DNA of 64,000 nucleotides. Source: JBCCJA01 sp039045975. GTDB lineage: Bacteria > Planctomycetota > Planctomycetia > Planctomycetales > Planctomycetaceae. Where the stretch lies: positions 35,159-99,158 of the forward strand of contig JBCCJA010000008.1 of the NCBI GenBank assembly GCA_039045975.1, written 5' to 3'. Made by a program: the position numbers and the translations under genes. Each line of letters starts with the position of its first letter. The first letter of the stretch is position 1. The notes beneath the pieces were generated by a model. That model was not told where the DNA came from, did not search any database, and was given only the letters and a program-made list of their open reading frames with translations. Of this stretch, positions 34,116-42,282 are shown in pieces.

Positions 34116-34829
34116 ATGCGTACCGACAGCCGTCAACCGCCGACGCCGCTGTCGCCGCCGGCCGACGCCGGTCGGGCGGCCGTGCCCAGTCCTCGCCCGA
34201 CCGTCCCGCCCAAACGGAACATCCCGTATCTCGCGGCCCACGCGTTCACGTCGACCCTGACGAAATGCGGGCTCCGTCACGCCGCCCGCGGCGTCGACCG
34301 GGTTCCCTCGGGGGGCGGGCTGCTGGTCGCGAACCACGCCAGTAATCTCGATCCGCTGATGGTCGGCGTGCGTCTTCCGCGGCCGGTCTGCTTTCTGGCG
34401 AAAGATTCGCTGTTCCGTGTGCCGCTGCTCGGGCCGTTCCTGCGGGCGACGCACACGATCCCGGTCGACCGCTCCGCCGCCGGGGCGTCGAGCATCCGGG
34501 CGATCGTCGAAAAAGTCTCGGCCGGCTACCTCGCGGCGGTGTTCCCCGAGGGGACGCGGACGAAAGACGGGTCGGTCGGCACGTTCAAGCCGGGCTTCCT
34601 GTCGATCGTGCGGAAGGCCGGGTGTCCGGTCATTCCGGTCGGGATCGCGGGGACGTTCGAGGTCTGGTCGGCGTCGATGAAAGTCCCGCGGCCGGGCCGG
34701 GTGCGGGTCGTGTACGGGGAACCGGTCGCCGCGGGCGACCTCCCGCGTGACCGGTCCGAGGCGGTGGCCGCCGTGCGGGAACGCGTCGTCGCGGCCGCGG
34801 CGGAGGCCGCGGAATGGCGGTCCGCGTAG
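34116..34829 (+). CDS. plsC: 1-acyl-sn-glycerol-3-phosphate acyltransferase (PlsC family)
   Basis: 237 aa. Acylates the sn-2 position of lysophosphatidic acid, giving phosphatidic acid for membrane lipids. The catalytic motif NHASNLDP is at about 73-80 (NHX4D), the substrate-binding VFPEGTRTKDGSVG at about 142-155, and the C-terminal PVIPVGIAGTFEVW at about 170-185. The Pro/Arg-rich N-terminus (1-35) is not part of the fold and a later start is possible, but no better start codon is obvious. ATG 34116 is the first in the frame. Divergent from the tat genes. Confidence 0.9.
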   Translation: MRTDSRQPPTPLSPPADAGRAAVPSPRPTVPPKRNIPYLAAHAFTSTLTKCGLRHAARGVDRVPSGGGLLVANHASNLDPLMVGVRLPRPVCFLAKDSLFRVPLLGPFLRATHTIPVDRSAAGASSIRAIVEKVSAGYLAAVFPEGTRTKDGSVGTFKPGFLSIVRKAGCPVIPVGIAGTFEVWSASMKVPRPGRVRVVYGEPVAAGDLPRDRSEAVAAVRERVVAAAAEAAEWRSA

Positions 34830-34861
34830 TAAACTGTTGGGTACACGTTTCGGAGGCTTCC

Positions 34862-36058
34862 ATGTCGGCCGGTTATTTCGCACGCGTCGTCCCGGCGCTC
34901 GCGCTGCTCGGCGGTGCGGCGGCGGCGTCGGCCTGCCCGTTCTGCTCCGGGCCGTCGCTGACGCTGTCGGAGCAGGTCGACCGGTCGGACGTCGCGTTGT
35001 TCGTCGCGTGGCGTGAGACTTCGAAGCCGTCGCCCGACGGCAGTCGCCTGGCGTGGACCAAGTACGAGGTCCTCGAAACGCTGCCGGGCCGCGACCGCGG
35101 CCTCTCGCCCGGCGACGTCGTCACCGCGATCGACTATCAGCCCTCCGAAGCCGGTCGGAGCTACCTGCTGACCGGTTATTTCGACGGCATCGACGAAAAG
35201 GTCATTTGGGACCCGCCGACCGAACTGCCCCGCGGCGGCTTCGGGTACGTCCGCGACGCGCCGTCGCCGGAAGAGCCGACGCCAGACCGGCTCCGCTATT
35301 TCGTGCGGTTCCTCGAACACGGCGAAAACGCCGTCGCGAACGACGCTTACGGCGAGTTCGCGAATTCGCCTTACGAAAAAATCGCGTCGATCGCCGACGC
35401 GATGCCGCGGGAGGATCTGGCCCGCTGGGTCGCCGACGAAGAGATCGACCCGGCCCGGCTCGGGCTGTACGGGCTGCTGCTCGGCACGTGCGGCGGGCCG
35501 GACGAGGCCGGCCTGCTCGGGGAGATCGTACTCGCCCCGTCGGACGACATCCGGATCGGCTTGAACGGGCTGATGTCGGGCTACCTGCTCGCCGCCGGAG
35601 AGCCGGGGCTGGAGAAGCTGGTCGAGCTCAAACTCGCGGCCGAGACCGTCCCGGGCCCGGACGGCGAACCGGTCGACGTCCCGTTCAGCGAGACGTACGC
35701 CGCGATGCAGGCGGTCGGGTTCTTGTGGACCTACGCCCGGGACCGTTTCGAGGACGAAGCGATCTTGGCGGCGATGCGGACCCTGCTCGACCGGCCCGAC
35801 ATGGCCGATTTCGCCGTCCGCGACCTCGCCCGCTGGAAGGACTGGTCGATCGGCGACCGCCTGTTCGCGATGTACGGCCGCGACGGCCAGCCCCCGGCCG
35901 TACGCCGGGCGATAGTTCGGTACTACCTGGCGGCGACGAAAGACGCAGCCGACCACCCTACCGAGGCCGCCGCGGCCCGCGCACATCTGGAGGAATTGAC
36001 CGAACTCGACCCCGAAACGGTCGAAGACGTCCGCTCCTACGAGCTCTTGTTCGACTGA
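34862..36058 (+). CDS. Secreted protein with CPFC motif, planctomycete-type (paralogue 1)
   Basis: 398 aa with an N-terminal signal peptide (VVPALALLGGAAAASA) directly followed by CPFCSGPSLTLSEQV. Further on are a beta-rich region (VEKVIWDPP-like) and a helical C-terminal half with LGLYGLLLGTCGGPDEAGLL near 200 and RDRFEDEAILAAMRTLLDRP near 300. The second half is echoed by the next gene. The CPFC motif is common in planctomycete exported proteins and may bind metal or form disulfides. ATG 34862 has GGAG eight bases upstream. Confidence 0.8.
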   Translation: MSAGYFARVVPALALLGGAAAASACPFCSGPSLTLSEQVDRSDVALFVAWRETSKPSPDGSRLAWTKYEVLETLPGRDRGLSPGDVVTAIDYQPSEAGRSYLLTGYFDGIDEKVIWDPPTELPRGGFGYVRDAPSPEEPTPDRLRYFVRFLEHGENAVANDAYGEFANSPYEKIASIADAMPREDLARWVADEEIDPARLGLYGLLLGTCGGPDEAGLLGEIVLAPSDDIRIGLNGLMSGYLLAAGEPGLEKLVELKLAAETVPGPDGEPVDVPFSETYAAMQAVGFLWTYARDRFEDEAILAAMRTLLDRPDMADFAVRDLARWKDWSIGDRLFAMYGRDGQPPAVRRAIVRYYLAATKDAADHPTEAAAARAHLEELTELDPETVEDVRSYELLFD

Positions 36059-36203
36059 CGCGTCGCGCGCGGCCGATGAGAAGAAACGGGGGAGTTCGTG
36101 ATCGGTGTTCGCCCCGCGGGCCCGATTCGATACACCCCCGTTCCCGGGAAGAACCCGGGGAACGAACGACCGCCCAGCCGCACGAAGCGGCCGAGGAGGA
36201 CGG

Positions 36204-37367
36204 ATGCCGGCCGACCGCGCGAACCGCCACGCCCTCGCGGCGCTGCTGTCGGGCTGCGTCTTGGCCGCGACCGCCGGGGCCGCGCCGTTGGAATCGCCGG
36301 CCCGCGGCTCGGTCGCGACGACCTGCGATAACGCCGACGCGGCCGTGTTGATGAAACACGTCGACGGTTCCCGCTGGGAGGTCGTCGCGTCGCTGTCGGG
36401 CGGGGGCAGCGAACTCGTCGGGCGGATCGCCGACGTGCCGCGGCTCGAGCCCGCCGACCGCTTCGTCGTCATGACCCGCGAGAGCCGTACCGGACTGTGG
36501 GAGCCGCCGCGGCCGGTCTCGCCGCGGGCCGCGACTTATCTGCGGGGCCGCGCGACTGCGACCGCCGCGCAGCGGATCGCATACGCCGCCCGCTATGTCG
36601 CCGACGGCGACGAGACGATCCGCGACGTCTGCTGTGCCGATCTCGCCGCCGCCGATTTCCGTGAGGTCGCCCGTCACGCCGATCGGCTGCCGCGGGCCCG
36701 CCTCGAACAACAGCTGCGCGACGGAGAGGTCGGACCCGGCGACCGGCGGATTCACGGAATCTTGCTCGGCCTGTGCGGCACGGCCGAGACGGCGGGCCTC
36801 TGTGCCGCGATCGCGAGCCGGCCGTTGGAACACTGCGAGATCGGCGTCGGCGACGAGGGGCTGTGGATCGCGGTCGCGTTGGCCGACCCGGTGACGAGTC
36901 CCGACCGACTCGCGGCCGCCGTCGGCCCTGGCGAGCAATGCCAGACGCGGATCCGGGCCGTGCTCGACGCCGTCGACTGGATCGCCGACACGTGCCCCGA
37001 ACGCGTCGGTCGGGACGAACTGGTCCGGGTCGTCGTCGCCGCGGCGATGCACCCCGAGGGACGCGACCTCGCGGCGGCGCAACTCTCGGAGTGGCGGGCG
37101 TGGGACGCGGCCGAGCGGGTCGTCGCGATTTACGGACGCGACCGCGGGCCGGGCGTCGACCCGGACGGCGACCGCGAACGGGCCGGGCGGATCGCGATGC
37201 TGCGGTATCTCCGCCGGGCCCTCGACGAGCCGCGGGGCCTCGACCCGTCGGCCCACAAGCGGGTCGCGTCGGCCGTCCGCAGGATCGAGCGGGCCGAGCC
37301 CGACATTGCCCGCCGGGCGACGATCCTGTCTGGACGCCGTACCGCGTCGCCACGCGACGTTTTCTGA
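36204..37367 (+). CDS. Secreted protein (paralogue 2 of the preceding gene)
   Basis: 387 aa with a signal peptide (ALAALLSGCVLAATAGAAP). It shares the helical segment HGILLGLCGTAETAGLC with GLYGLLLGTCGGPDEAGLL of its neighbour, at the same distance from the C-terminus. It lacks the CPFC motif, though the mature start has CDNADAAVLMKHVDG. GAGGAGGA at 36193-36200 fixes ATG 36204. The pair is probably a tandem duplication that has diverged far. A GC-rich palindrome (36140-36163) lies between the two genes without a T-tract. Confidence 0.78.
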   Translation: MPADRANRHALAALLSGCVLAATAGAAPLESPARGSVATTCDNADAAVLMKHVDGSRWEVVASLSGGGSELVGRIADVPRLEPADRFVVMTRESRTGLWEPPRPVSPRAATYLRGRATATAAQRIAYAARYVADGDETIRDVCCADLAAADFREVARHADRLPRARLEQQLRDGEVGPGDRRIHGILLGLCGTAETAGLCAAIASRPLEHCEIGVGDEGLWIAVALADPVTSPDRLAAAVGPGEQCQTRIRAVLDAVDWIADTCPERVGRDELVRVVVAAAMHPEGRDLAAAQLSEWRAWDAAERVVAIYGRDRGPGVDPDGDRERAGRIAMLRYLRRALDEPRGLDPSAHKRVASAVRRIERAEPDIARRATILSGRRTASPRDVF

Positions 37368-37387
37368 CGGCGATCGGGTCACAAAAC

Positions 37388-37416
37388 GAAAAACGGGCGT
37401 GCCGGAGCACGCCCGT
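37388..37416 (-). terminator. Rho-independent terminator of the cold-shock gene
   Basis: On the minus strand: a 10-bp stem ACGGGCGTGC / GCACGCCCGT (37393-37402 with 37407-37416), loop of 4, then TTTTT (A-run at 37389-37393). Confidence 0.9.
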
Positions 37417-37445
37417 CGCATCTCAGCGTCTGCAACCTGTCGGTG

Positions 37446-37643
37446 TCAGCCGATCGGCGTGACCGTTTCGGCCCGCGGGCCCTTCGGGCCCATGCCTTCG
37501 GTGTACTCGACGGTCTGGCCTTCGTAGAGCTGTTCGAAGGTCACACCCTGAAGCGACGACAGGTGGAAGAACAAGTCGCCTTTTTCGGTGCCGATGAAGC
37601 CGAAGCCTTTGTCGGTGATCTTCTTAATTGTCCCCTGAGCCAT
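37446..37643 (-). CDS. cspA: Cold-shock protein (CspA family)
   Basis: 65 aa, the canonical size. RNP1 KGFGFIG is at 12-18 and RNP2 LFFHLSSL at 24-31, with the OB-fold end GPKGPRAETVTPIG. Single-stranded RNA/DNA-binding chaperone of the cold response and growth. The 5' leader on the minus strand is long (up to 350 bases), as in CspA-type thermosensing leaders, although no specific cold box is recognised. A terminator follows. GGGAG is 11 bases upstream of ATG. Confidence 0.93.
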   Translation of the reverse strand: MAQGTIKKITDKGFGFIGTEKGDLFFHLSSLQGVTFEQLYEGQTVEYTEGMGPKGPRAETVTPIG

Positions 37644-37997
37644 AGAGCTCGAACTCCCGAATCCTCACTTAAATGGGGGTCGTCATCTCAGCCCGCCGGC
37701 GATTCCGCATTTCGCTTCGTCACCTAGGACACCGGTCGACGTTTCCGCCGGTCCGGTCAGCCTGCCTCGCCTCAGCCGCCAACATCGGTCGGTCGCGTGA
37801 ACACGTCCGCCCGCCGCTCAGCCCTTCGGTCGCAGCCCGCCGTGAATCTCAACTTCCTCCCGCGTCCGGGACGGCGGATCGGTCCGCCCCGGCCTTGCCG
37901 CGTGACCCGTCAGACCATCTGACGACTATCCCGCGACGACTTGACGGTACCCGCCGTCGTGCGTTTGCCCAACCCGAAAACCCCGTAAACCGCGGAA
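37644..37997. other. Divergent/tandem spacer upstream of the cold-shock gene
   Basis: 354 bases, presumably holding the promoter and 5' leader of the cold-shock gene on the minus strand. GC is a little lower in the part near 37650-37760. Several short GGCGG runs are present; no gene recognised. Confidence 0.4.
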
Positions 37998-38675
37998 TCA
38001 GCCTGCGATATCCGCCCAGGGGCCGGCGGCGGTGAGGTCCGGCAGCAGGTGGTCGGGACCAGTCTCCCGGAGGGCGTCCTGGTCGAAGTCGCCCGTCGCG
38101 ACCGCCACGACGCGGGCCCCGATCGCCCTCCCGCAGCGGACGTCGTTCGGCGTGTCGCCGACGATGCAGACGTCGGCCGGCTCGAGGACCGGCCCCGCGA
38201 ATCTGGCCGACGCCCGCCCGAACGCGTCTCGGGCGACGTCGTTGCGGTCGAGCCGGTCGTCGCCGAACGCGGCCGCGTCCCAGTCGAAATAGTCGGCCAG
38301 CCCGAAGTGCCGCAGCTTGATCTCGGCCCCGCGCCGGAAGTTGCCGGTCAGCAGGCCGAGGACGCTGTCGCCGGACGCCCGCAGACGCTCCAACAGGTCG
38401 ACCACTCCGGGCAGCACCCCGCCGTCGCGGCGGTCGAGTTCCTCGTCAAGCGTCGAGAGATAACGGTCGCGGATCTCGTCGAACCGCTCGTCGGGATCGT
38501 GCCCGATGCCGCGGACCGCTTCGGAGATGATCGCCCGGTCGGTCCTGCCCGCTAGTCGCAGCGAGATCGCGTGCTCGTGACCGAGCACTTGTCCGATCGC
38601 CCGCTCCAACGCCCCGCCGCCGGCACCGCCGCAGCGGATCAGCGTGCCGTCGATGTCGAACAGGATGACCCGCAT
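37998..38675 (-). CDS. HAD-family phosphatase (phosphoglycolate phosphatase-like)
   Basis: 225 aa. HAD motif I is LFDIDGTLIRCGG at 5-17 (Asp nucleophile and Asp+2), motif II LLTGNFRRGAEIKL near 107 (Thr), motif III a Lys in the same helix, and motif IV IVGDTPNDVRCGRAIG near 170 (Asp-Asp). The cap domain is helical. The length and motif spacing fit Gph-type phosphatases that detoxify 2-phosphoglycolate, but substrate cannot be decided. It is the last gene before the spacer upstream of cspA. Confidence 0.88.
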   Translation of the reverse strand: MRVILFDIDGTLIRCGGAGGGALERAIGQVLGHEHAISLRLAGRTDRAIISEAVRGIGHDPDERFDEIRDRYLSTLDEELDRRDGGVLPGVVDLLERLRASGDSVLGLLTGNFRRGAEIKLRHFGLADYFDWDAAAFGDDRLDRNDVARDAFGRASARFAGPVLEPADVCIVGDTPNDVRCGRAIGARVVAVATGDFDQDALRETGPDHLLPDLTAAGPWADIAG

Positions 38676-38753
38676 GCCGCACCTCGGACCGATTCGTTGA
38701 CGGCACGCTACCGCCCGGTCGGCTTCCGGCCAGTCGGGCCGCGTATCAATGCG

Positions 38754-39275
38754 TCAGAACGCCCATGCGTCGAGACGTCGAAAGATGTCGGCCCGCGCGA
38801 GCAGCCGGCGGTTTTCATCGTCGTCCGTGCGGATCATCGCGACGGCCCCGTCGAGTGGCGAGACGCTGGGTAGCCGCACGAAGCCGGAACGTTCAAACAG
38901 ACGCGGATCGGCGTCCGCACGCAGATAAACCGCGATGCAACCGCCGGCCGCCAGCCGCTCGCACGCGGCCTCCAAAAGCCGACCTCCGAGCCCCTGCCGA
39001 CGGCACGGCGTCGTCACATGCAGCCCGAAGACGACGCCAACGGGGCCGGCCGTCTCCTCAACTTCGACCGTCCCAGACGCGACCGAACCGGCGATCGCAC
39101 CGTCGCGGATGGCGACATCGTACTCCGCGGCGGCGAGCCGCCGGTCGCGGCGGCACGACGCCAGATGTCGACTCAGCGATCCGCCCGGCGGTGCCAACTC
39201 GTGCGTGGAGGCGAAAATGTCCCGCCGTTCGTCGGGCCGGGCGGGACGCACGACGGTGTCGGTCGCGGTCGTCAC
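38754..39275 (-). CDS. GNAT-family N-acetyltransferase
   Basis: 173 aa. The acetyl-CoA-binding motif A is VFGLHVTTPCRRQGLGGRLL near 85-104, with the RRQGLG signature (Q/R-x-x-G-x-G/A); then EAACERLAAGGCIAVYL and a C-terminal FERSGFVRLP. The N-terminal half has DIFASTHELAPPGGSLSRHL. The substrate is unknown. The GTG start overlaps the stop of the Dabb gene (GTGA), so the pair is translationally coupled. Confidence 0.85.
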   Translation of the reverse strand: MTTATDTVVRPARPDERRDIFASTHELAPPGGSLSRHLASCRRDRRLAAAEYDVAIRDGAIAGSVASGTVEVEETAGPVGVVFGLHVTTPCRRQGLGGRLLEAACERLAAGGCIAVYLRADADPRLFERSGFVRLPSVSPLDGAVAMIRTDDDENRRLLARADIFRRLDAWAF

Positions 39276-39574
39276 GTCTCGCTGTCGAAGACGCGGACCT
39301 CGGCCCAGTTGCCCTTCTGCTCCGCGATGAACGCCTCGTGCCGCTCGGCGACCTGATAGGCGTCGTGGGCGGCCCGCGACTCGAAGACGACGTGCAACGC
39401 GACGTCGAAGGTGTCGTCGTTGACCGGCCGGTTCAGGTCCGCGACCCGCGTGCCGACCGCGAACGAGACCGTGCCGGGGTGCCCGGTCAGGTACTTCTCG
39501 GCCGCGTCGAGCAGCGACTGCGTCGCCCCCTCCGAGGCGTCTTCGAGCCGGAAATAGACGGAGTGGATCAGCAT
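39272..39574 (-). CDS. Dabb-domain (stress-responsive A/B barrel) protein
   Basis: 100 aa. A dimeric alpha/beta barrel domain: MLIHSVYFRLEDASEGATQS, VSFAVGTRVADLNRPV, FDVALHVVFESRAAHDAY and HEAFIAEQKGNW are typical. ATG 39574 begins the domain; the open frame upstream is low quality. Function not known, often linked to stress or polyketide-like cyclases. Overlaps the GNAT gene by 4 bases. Confidence 0.85.
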   Translation of the reverse strand: MLIHSVYFRLEDASEGATQSLLDAAEKYLTGHPGTVSFAVGTRVADLNRPVNDDTFDVALHVVFESRAAHDAYQVAERHEAFIAEQKGNWAEVRVFDSET

Positions 39575-39748
39575 CAGCGAGACTTTCTGTTCGGACTTTA
39601 AACGATCATCAGCGGTGCGAACCGACGCCACAAGCCGCCGGGTCCGTTCCGTAAGTTCATGGCAGAGTGATGCTTGCGGCGAATCTGCCGAAAAACCTTC
39701 GGCTCACGACCTTTTTCGTTCATGTCGGTCGTGACGGTCGTCCGATCT

Positions 39749-39772
39749 GAACAGTGCGTGTGCGAACTGTTC
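39749..39772. promoter_or_regulatory. Dyad upstream of a secreted-protein gene
   Basis: Perfect 7-bp inverted repeat GAACAGT (39749-39755) and ACTGTTC (39766-39772) around a 10-base loop, 21 bases before the ATG at 39794. It looks like an operator or 5' hairpin; it does not match a full LexA box. Confidence 0.5.
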
Positions 39773-39793
39773 GGAACCTGAGGTTCGATCGTC

Positions 39794-40810
39794 ATGGACG
39801 GCATCGTTCGGCTGAGTAGCGGATTGCGTGCGGCGTGCGGCGTCGCGGCCCTGATCGCGGCGTCGGCGTCACCGACCTTCGCCCAAGTGCTGTGGACCGG
39901 CACCCCCGGCGTCGGGGCGGGCGTGAACGTCGGCGGGCTCGGCGTCGGCTTGGGTCTCAACGGCGGGCCGTTCGGCGACCCCTGCGGCACCTGCGGCCCG
40001 ACGGCCGGGCGGTGCACCTGCACGACGATGCGGCCCGTCGTCACGACGACGATGGCCCGGCAAGACTGCGTCACCTGGACCGACGTCTGTCGGACCGCCT
40101 ACCGGCAGGAACAGTGCACCACGATGGTGCCCTGCACCGATTACGACACGGTCTGCGTCGACGAGGGCCGCTGGGAGATGGTCTGGCGGCCGAACCCGGT
40201 CACGAAGGTCGTCCCGAAGACCGTGATGAAGCCGCAGACGACGACGCGGACCGTCCCGTACACCTACACCCAAAAAGTGCCGCGCTATAGCTCGCGGATG
40301 ATTCCGCAGCGGTCGGTCAGCTACGTGCCGCAGACGACGACGCGGTACTTCACGCAGCCCGCCCCGCGGCCGTTCGTGCAGCCTTGCCCGCCGCTCACAC
40401 CCCAGATCCCGTCGTGCATCGCCCCGGCCGCACCGACCTGCGGCGTGCCCGCTGCGCCCGGGTGCACCGACTGCGACGGCGCCGGTATCGGCCAGGCCCC
40501 GGCTTACGGGACCGGCGCCTGGAGGCCGATCCCGCAGCAGGCCGGCTACGGCGGCTACTACGGCGGAGGCCTCGGCGGCGTGATCGGTCAGACGTTGGGG
40601 ACGATCGGTTACAGCCTCGGCCTGACCCCGGTCCACCCGTCACTCGGCTACGGGCCGCTGACGGCGAACGGCCCGACGCCCGGCCGCGGGCCTGTTCCTA
40701 TGGCCGGCTATGCCTCGCAGCCGCCCGCGGGCGGTGTGACGCCGGTGGCCTATCAGGCGGCGGCCGGACACGGCGGCCCGTCGGTGCGAGGGGCCGTTCA
40801 TATTCAGTAG
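39794..40810 (+). CDS. Secreted Thr/Tyr/Val-rich protein (planctomycete YTV-like)
   Basis: 338 aa with a signal peptide (GVAALIAASASPTFAQ). The middle (about 85-200) is a low-complexity stretch of Thr, Val, Pro, Tyr and Cys: CTTMRPVVTTTMARQD, PKTVMKPQTTTRTVPYTYTQ. This resembles the YTV-type repetitive proteins seen on planctomycete surfaces, which carry many cysteines. The C-terminal third is Gly/Pro/Tyr-rich. Function unknown; structural role of the cell wall inferred. The dyad at 39749-39772 precedes the gene. Confidence 0.8.
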   Translation: MDGIVRLSSGLRAACGVAALIAASASPTFAQVLWTGTPGVGAGVNVGGLGVGLGLNGGPFGDPCGTCGPTAGRCTCTTMRPVVTTTMARQDCVTWTDVCRTAYRQEQCTTMVPCTDYDTVCVDEGRWEMVWRPNPVTKVVPKTVMKPQTTTRTVPYTYTQKVPRYSSRMIPQRSVSYVPQTTTRYFTQPAPRPFVQPCPPLTPQIPSCIAPAAPTCGVPAAPGCTDCDGAGIGQAPAYGTGAWRPIPQQAGYGGYYGGGLGGVIGQTLGTIGYSLGLTPVHPSLGYGPLTANGPTPGRGPVPMAGYASQPPAGGVTPVAYQAAAGHGGPSVRGAVHIQ

Positions 40811-40908
40811 GGATGAACGTCCGGATTATCGCCGCACGCCGTCCGGCCCTGCCCGTCTTCGGGTGGGGCCGTTTTCGTTCGACCCGGCGACGATCCGCCG
40901 GGCCGCGG

Positions 40909-41376
40909 TCAGTCGTCTTCGGCCGCGCGAAGGCTGCCGGTGAGCATTTCGAAGTCGGCGACGAGGTCGTCCCAGTCGATCGCGTCGGCCTGACAGGTGA
41001 CGAGCAGCGTCACGTCGGCGATCTCGACGGTGCGGACCCGTCCGGCGACCGGCAGGTCGTGGACCGACCATTCGAGATCGACGCCCGGGCCCGGCCGGGC
41101 CGCGGTGACCGCCTCGAGCAGTTCCTCGGCGTGGGCGGCGTCGGCGGTCGGCTCGGCGTCGCGGACGTCGAGGTCGTCGTACTCCTCGCGGTAGGCCTCG
41201 GTGACCGTCTCGACGGCCTCGTCGGCCCGCACGCCGAACGGCAGCTTCGTCACCGCCCAGAACGACGCCCCGCCGGGCGAGACCGTCACCGTCACGCCGG
41301 CCCCGGTCTCTTCCCGCGTGATTTCCCAGCCCTCCGGGTGGGACAGCCGCACGCCGTTGAACTCGTACCAGGCCAA
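40909..41376 (-). CDS. Conserved hypothetical protein, 155 aa
   Basis: A soluble acidic protein beginning MAWYEFNGVRLSHPEGWEIT with TTG 41376 as start, supported by AGAAGG about 12 bases upstream. A longer frame from ATG 41448 adds a Pro/Arg-rich stretch without support. It has VTVSPGGASFWAVTKLPFG and VDLEWSVHDLPVAGRVRTVE, typical of an antiparallel beta-sheet protein of unknown function. Possibly a DUF-type protein seen in planctomycetes. Divergent from 41493. Confidence 0.7.
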   Translation of the reverse strand: MAWYEFNGVRLSHPEGWEITREETGAGVTVTVSPGGASFWAVTKLPFGVRADEAVETVTEAYREEYDDLDVRDAEPTADAAHAEELLEAVTAARPGPGVDLEWSVHDLPVAGRVRTVEIADVTLLVTCQADAIDWDDLVADFEMLTGSLRAAEDD

Positions 41377-41492
41377 GACGATTCGCCTTCTCGTAGGGGA
41401 TGGCGCCGGGGGAAAATCGGCGGCCGGCTCGGGCACCGGCCACATCACAGATACAGTAGCCGCAACAACTCCGACTCGTCCCGTGTGCCCAG

Positions 41493-42152
41493 ATGTTGCC
41501 GTTCCCGTTCGCCGTCCAACACGAGTTCGGCTGTGACCTGCTGCCGGTCACAGCCCCGAAAAAAGGGGCCGCCGTCCCCGAGCCGCCGGCCTCGCATCGG
41601 CTCCCGTTTCTGGGCGGGATGGACGGTTTTGTCCGCTTCGCCGACGTCCGGGCCGGCTGGTGCGACGAAGGCTTCGCGTTCTCCGTGAGGTTCGACGGAA
41701 AAGCCGCCGCCAAGCCGTTCGAGCCGAACGTCGGCGAGCCCGACGAAGCCGACGGCGTGACCTTGTGGCTCGACGCCCGGCCGAGCGGCCGGTCCCGGCG
41801 GGCGGGGCGGTACTGCCGCCAGTTCTGGTTCTGCCCCGTCTCGAACGCCAAGGGCGACCGCGTTCACGTCGAGGAACTGCCGATCGACCAGCGGACCGAA
41901 TCGGTCCAGGCTGTCGATCCGCTGCCGAAGGCGAAGATCAAACGCACGAAGACGGCCACGGTGCTGACCGCGTTCGTGCCGGCCGGGTCGTTCGCCGGCT
42001 TCCACCCGGGCGAGATCGACCGCCTCGGCGTGTTCTACCTGGTCCGTTTTCGCGATGACGTGCAGACGCCGTCGCTGAGTGAAGAAGTCCCGGTCGATCG
42101 CGACCCTAGCCTGTGGTTACGGGCGACGTTGGCTGGAGGGAGTCGCGAGTAG
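41493..42152 (+). CDS. Conserved hypothetical protein, 219 aa
   Basis: Soluble protein beginning MLPFPFAVQHEFGCDLLPVT with GVTLWLDARPSGRSRRAGRY and IDQRTESVQAVDPLPK further on. Beta-rich appearance, no signal peptide, no recognised motif. The last codons lie in the left arm of the inverted repeat at 42151-42266, which supplies its stop, so the natural C-terminus may have been replaced by the repeat. Function unknown. Confidence 0.68.
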   Translation: MLPFPFAVQHEFGCDLLPVTAPKKGAAVPEPPASHRLPFLGGMDGFVRFADVRAGWCDEGFAFSVRFDGKAAAKPFEPNVGEPDEADGVTLWLDARPSGRSRRAGRYCRQFWFCPVSNAKGDRVHVEELPIDQRTESVQAVDPLPKAKIKRTKTATVLTAFVPAGSFAGFHPGEIDRLGVFYLVRFRDDVQTPSLSEEVPVDRDPSLWLRATLAGGSRE

Positions 42153-42280
42153 CGAGGAGCGAATCGGCGTTTGTTCGGAAACATTTCGTCCCGGTCGACG
42201 ACGTCGTCTCCGTGTCGGGTTGTCGATTAGCGGCGACTGTCGATCATCGGAATATTCGCTCCTCGCTCCTCGCTCCTCGC
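42151..42280. repeat. Inverted repeat built from GAGCGAGGAGC units
   Basis: AGCGAGGAGCGAAT (42151-42164) is the exact reverse complement of ATTCGCTCCTCGCT (42253-42266). The right arm continues as a tandem GCTCCTC triplication to about 42278. It overlaps the end of the preceding gene and lies just before the priA start. Confidence 0.8.
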
Positions 42281-42282
42281 CC

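Noticed and set aside
36140..36163. Terminator between the two paralogous secreted genes
   Set aside because: The palindrome GTTCCCGGG / CCCGGGGAAC has a bulge and no T-tract, so it is not a typical intrinsic terminator.
39749..39772. LexA/SOS box
   Set aside because: The dyad has the right general look, but the spacing and core do not match the known consensus types, and the downstream gene is not a DNA-repair gene.
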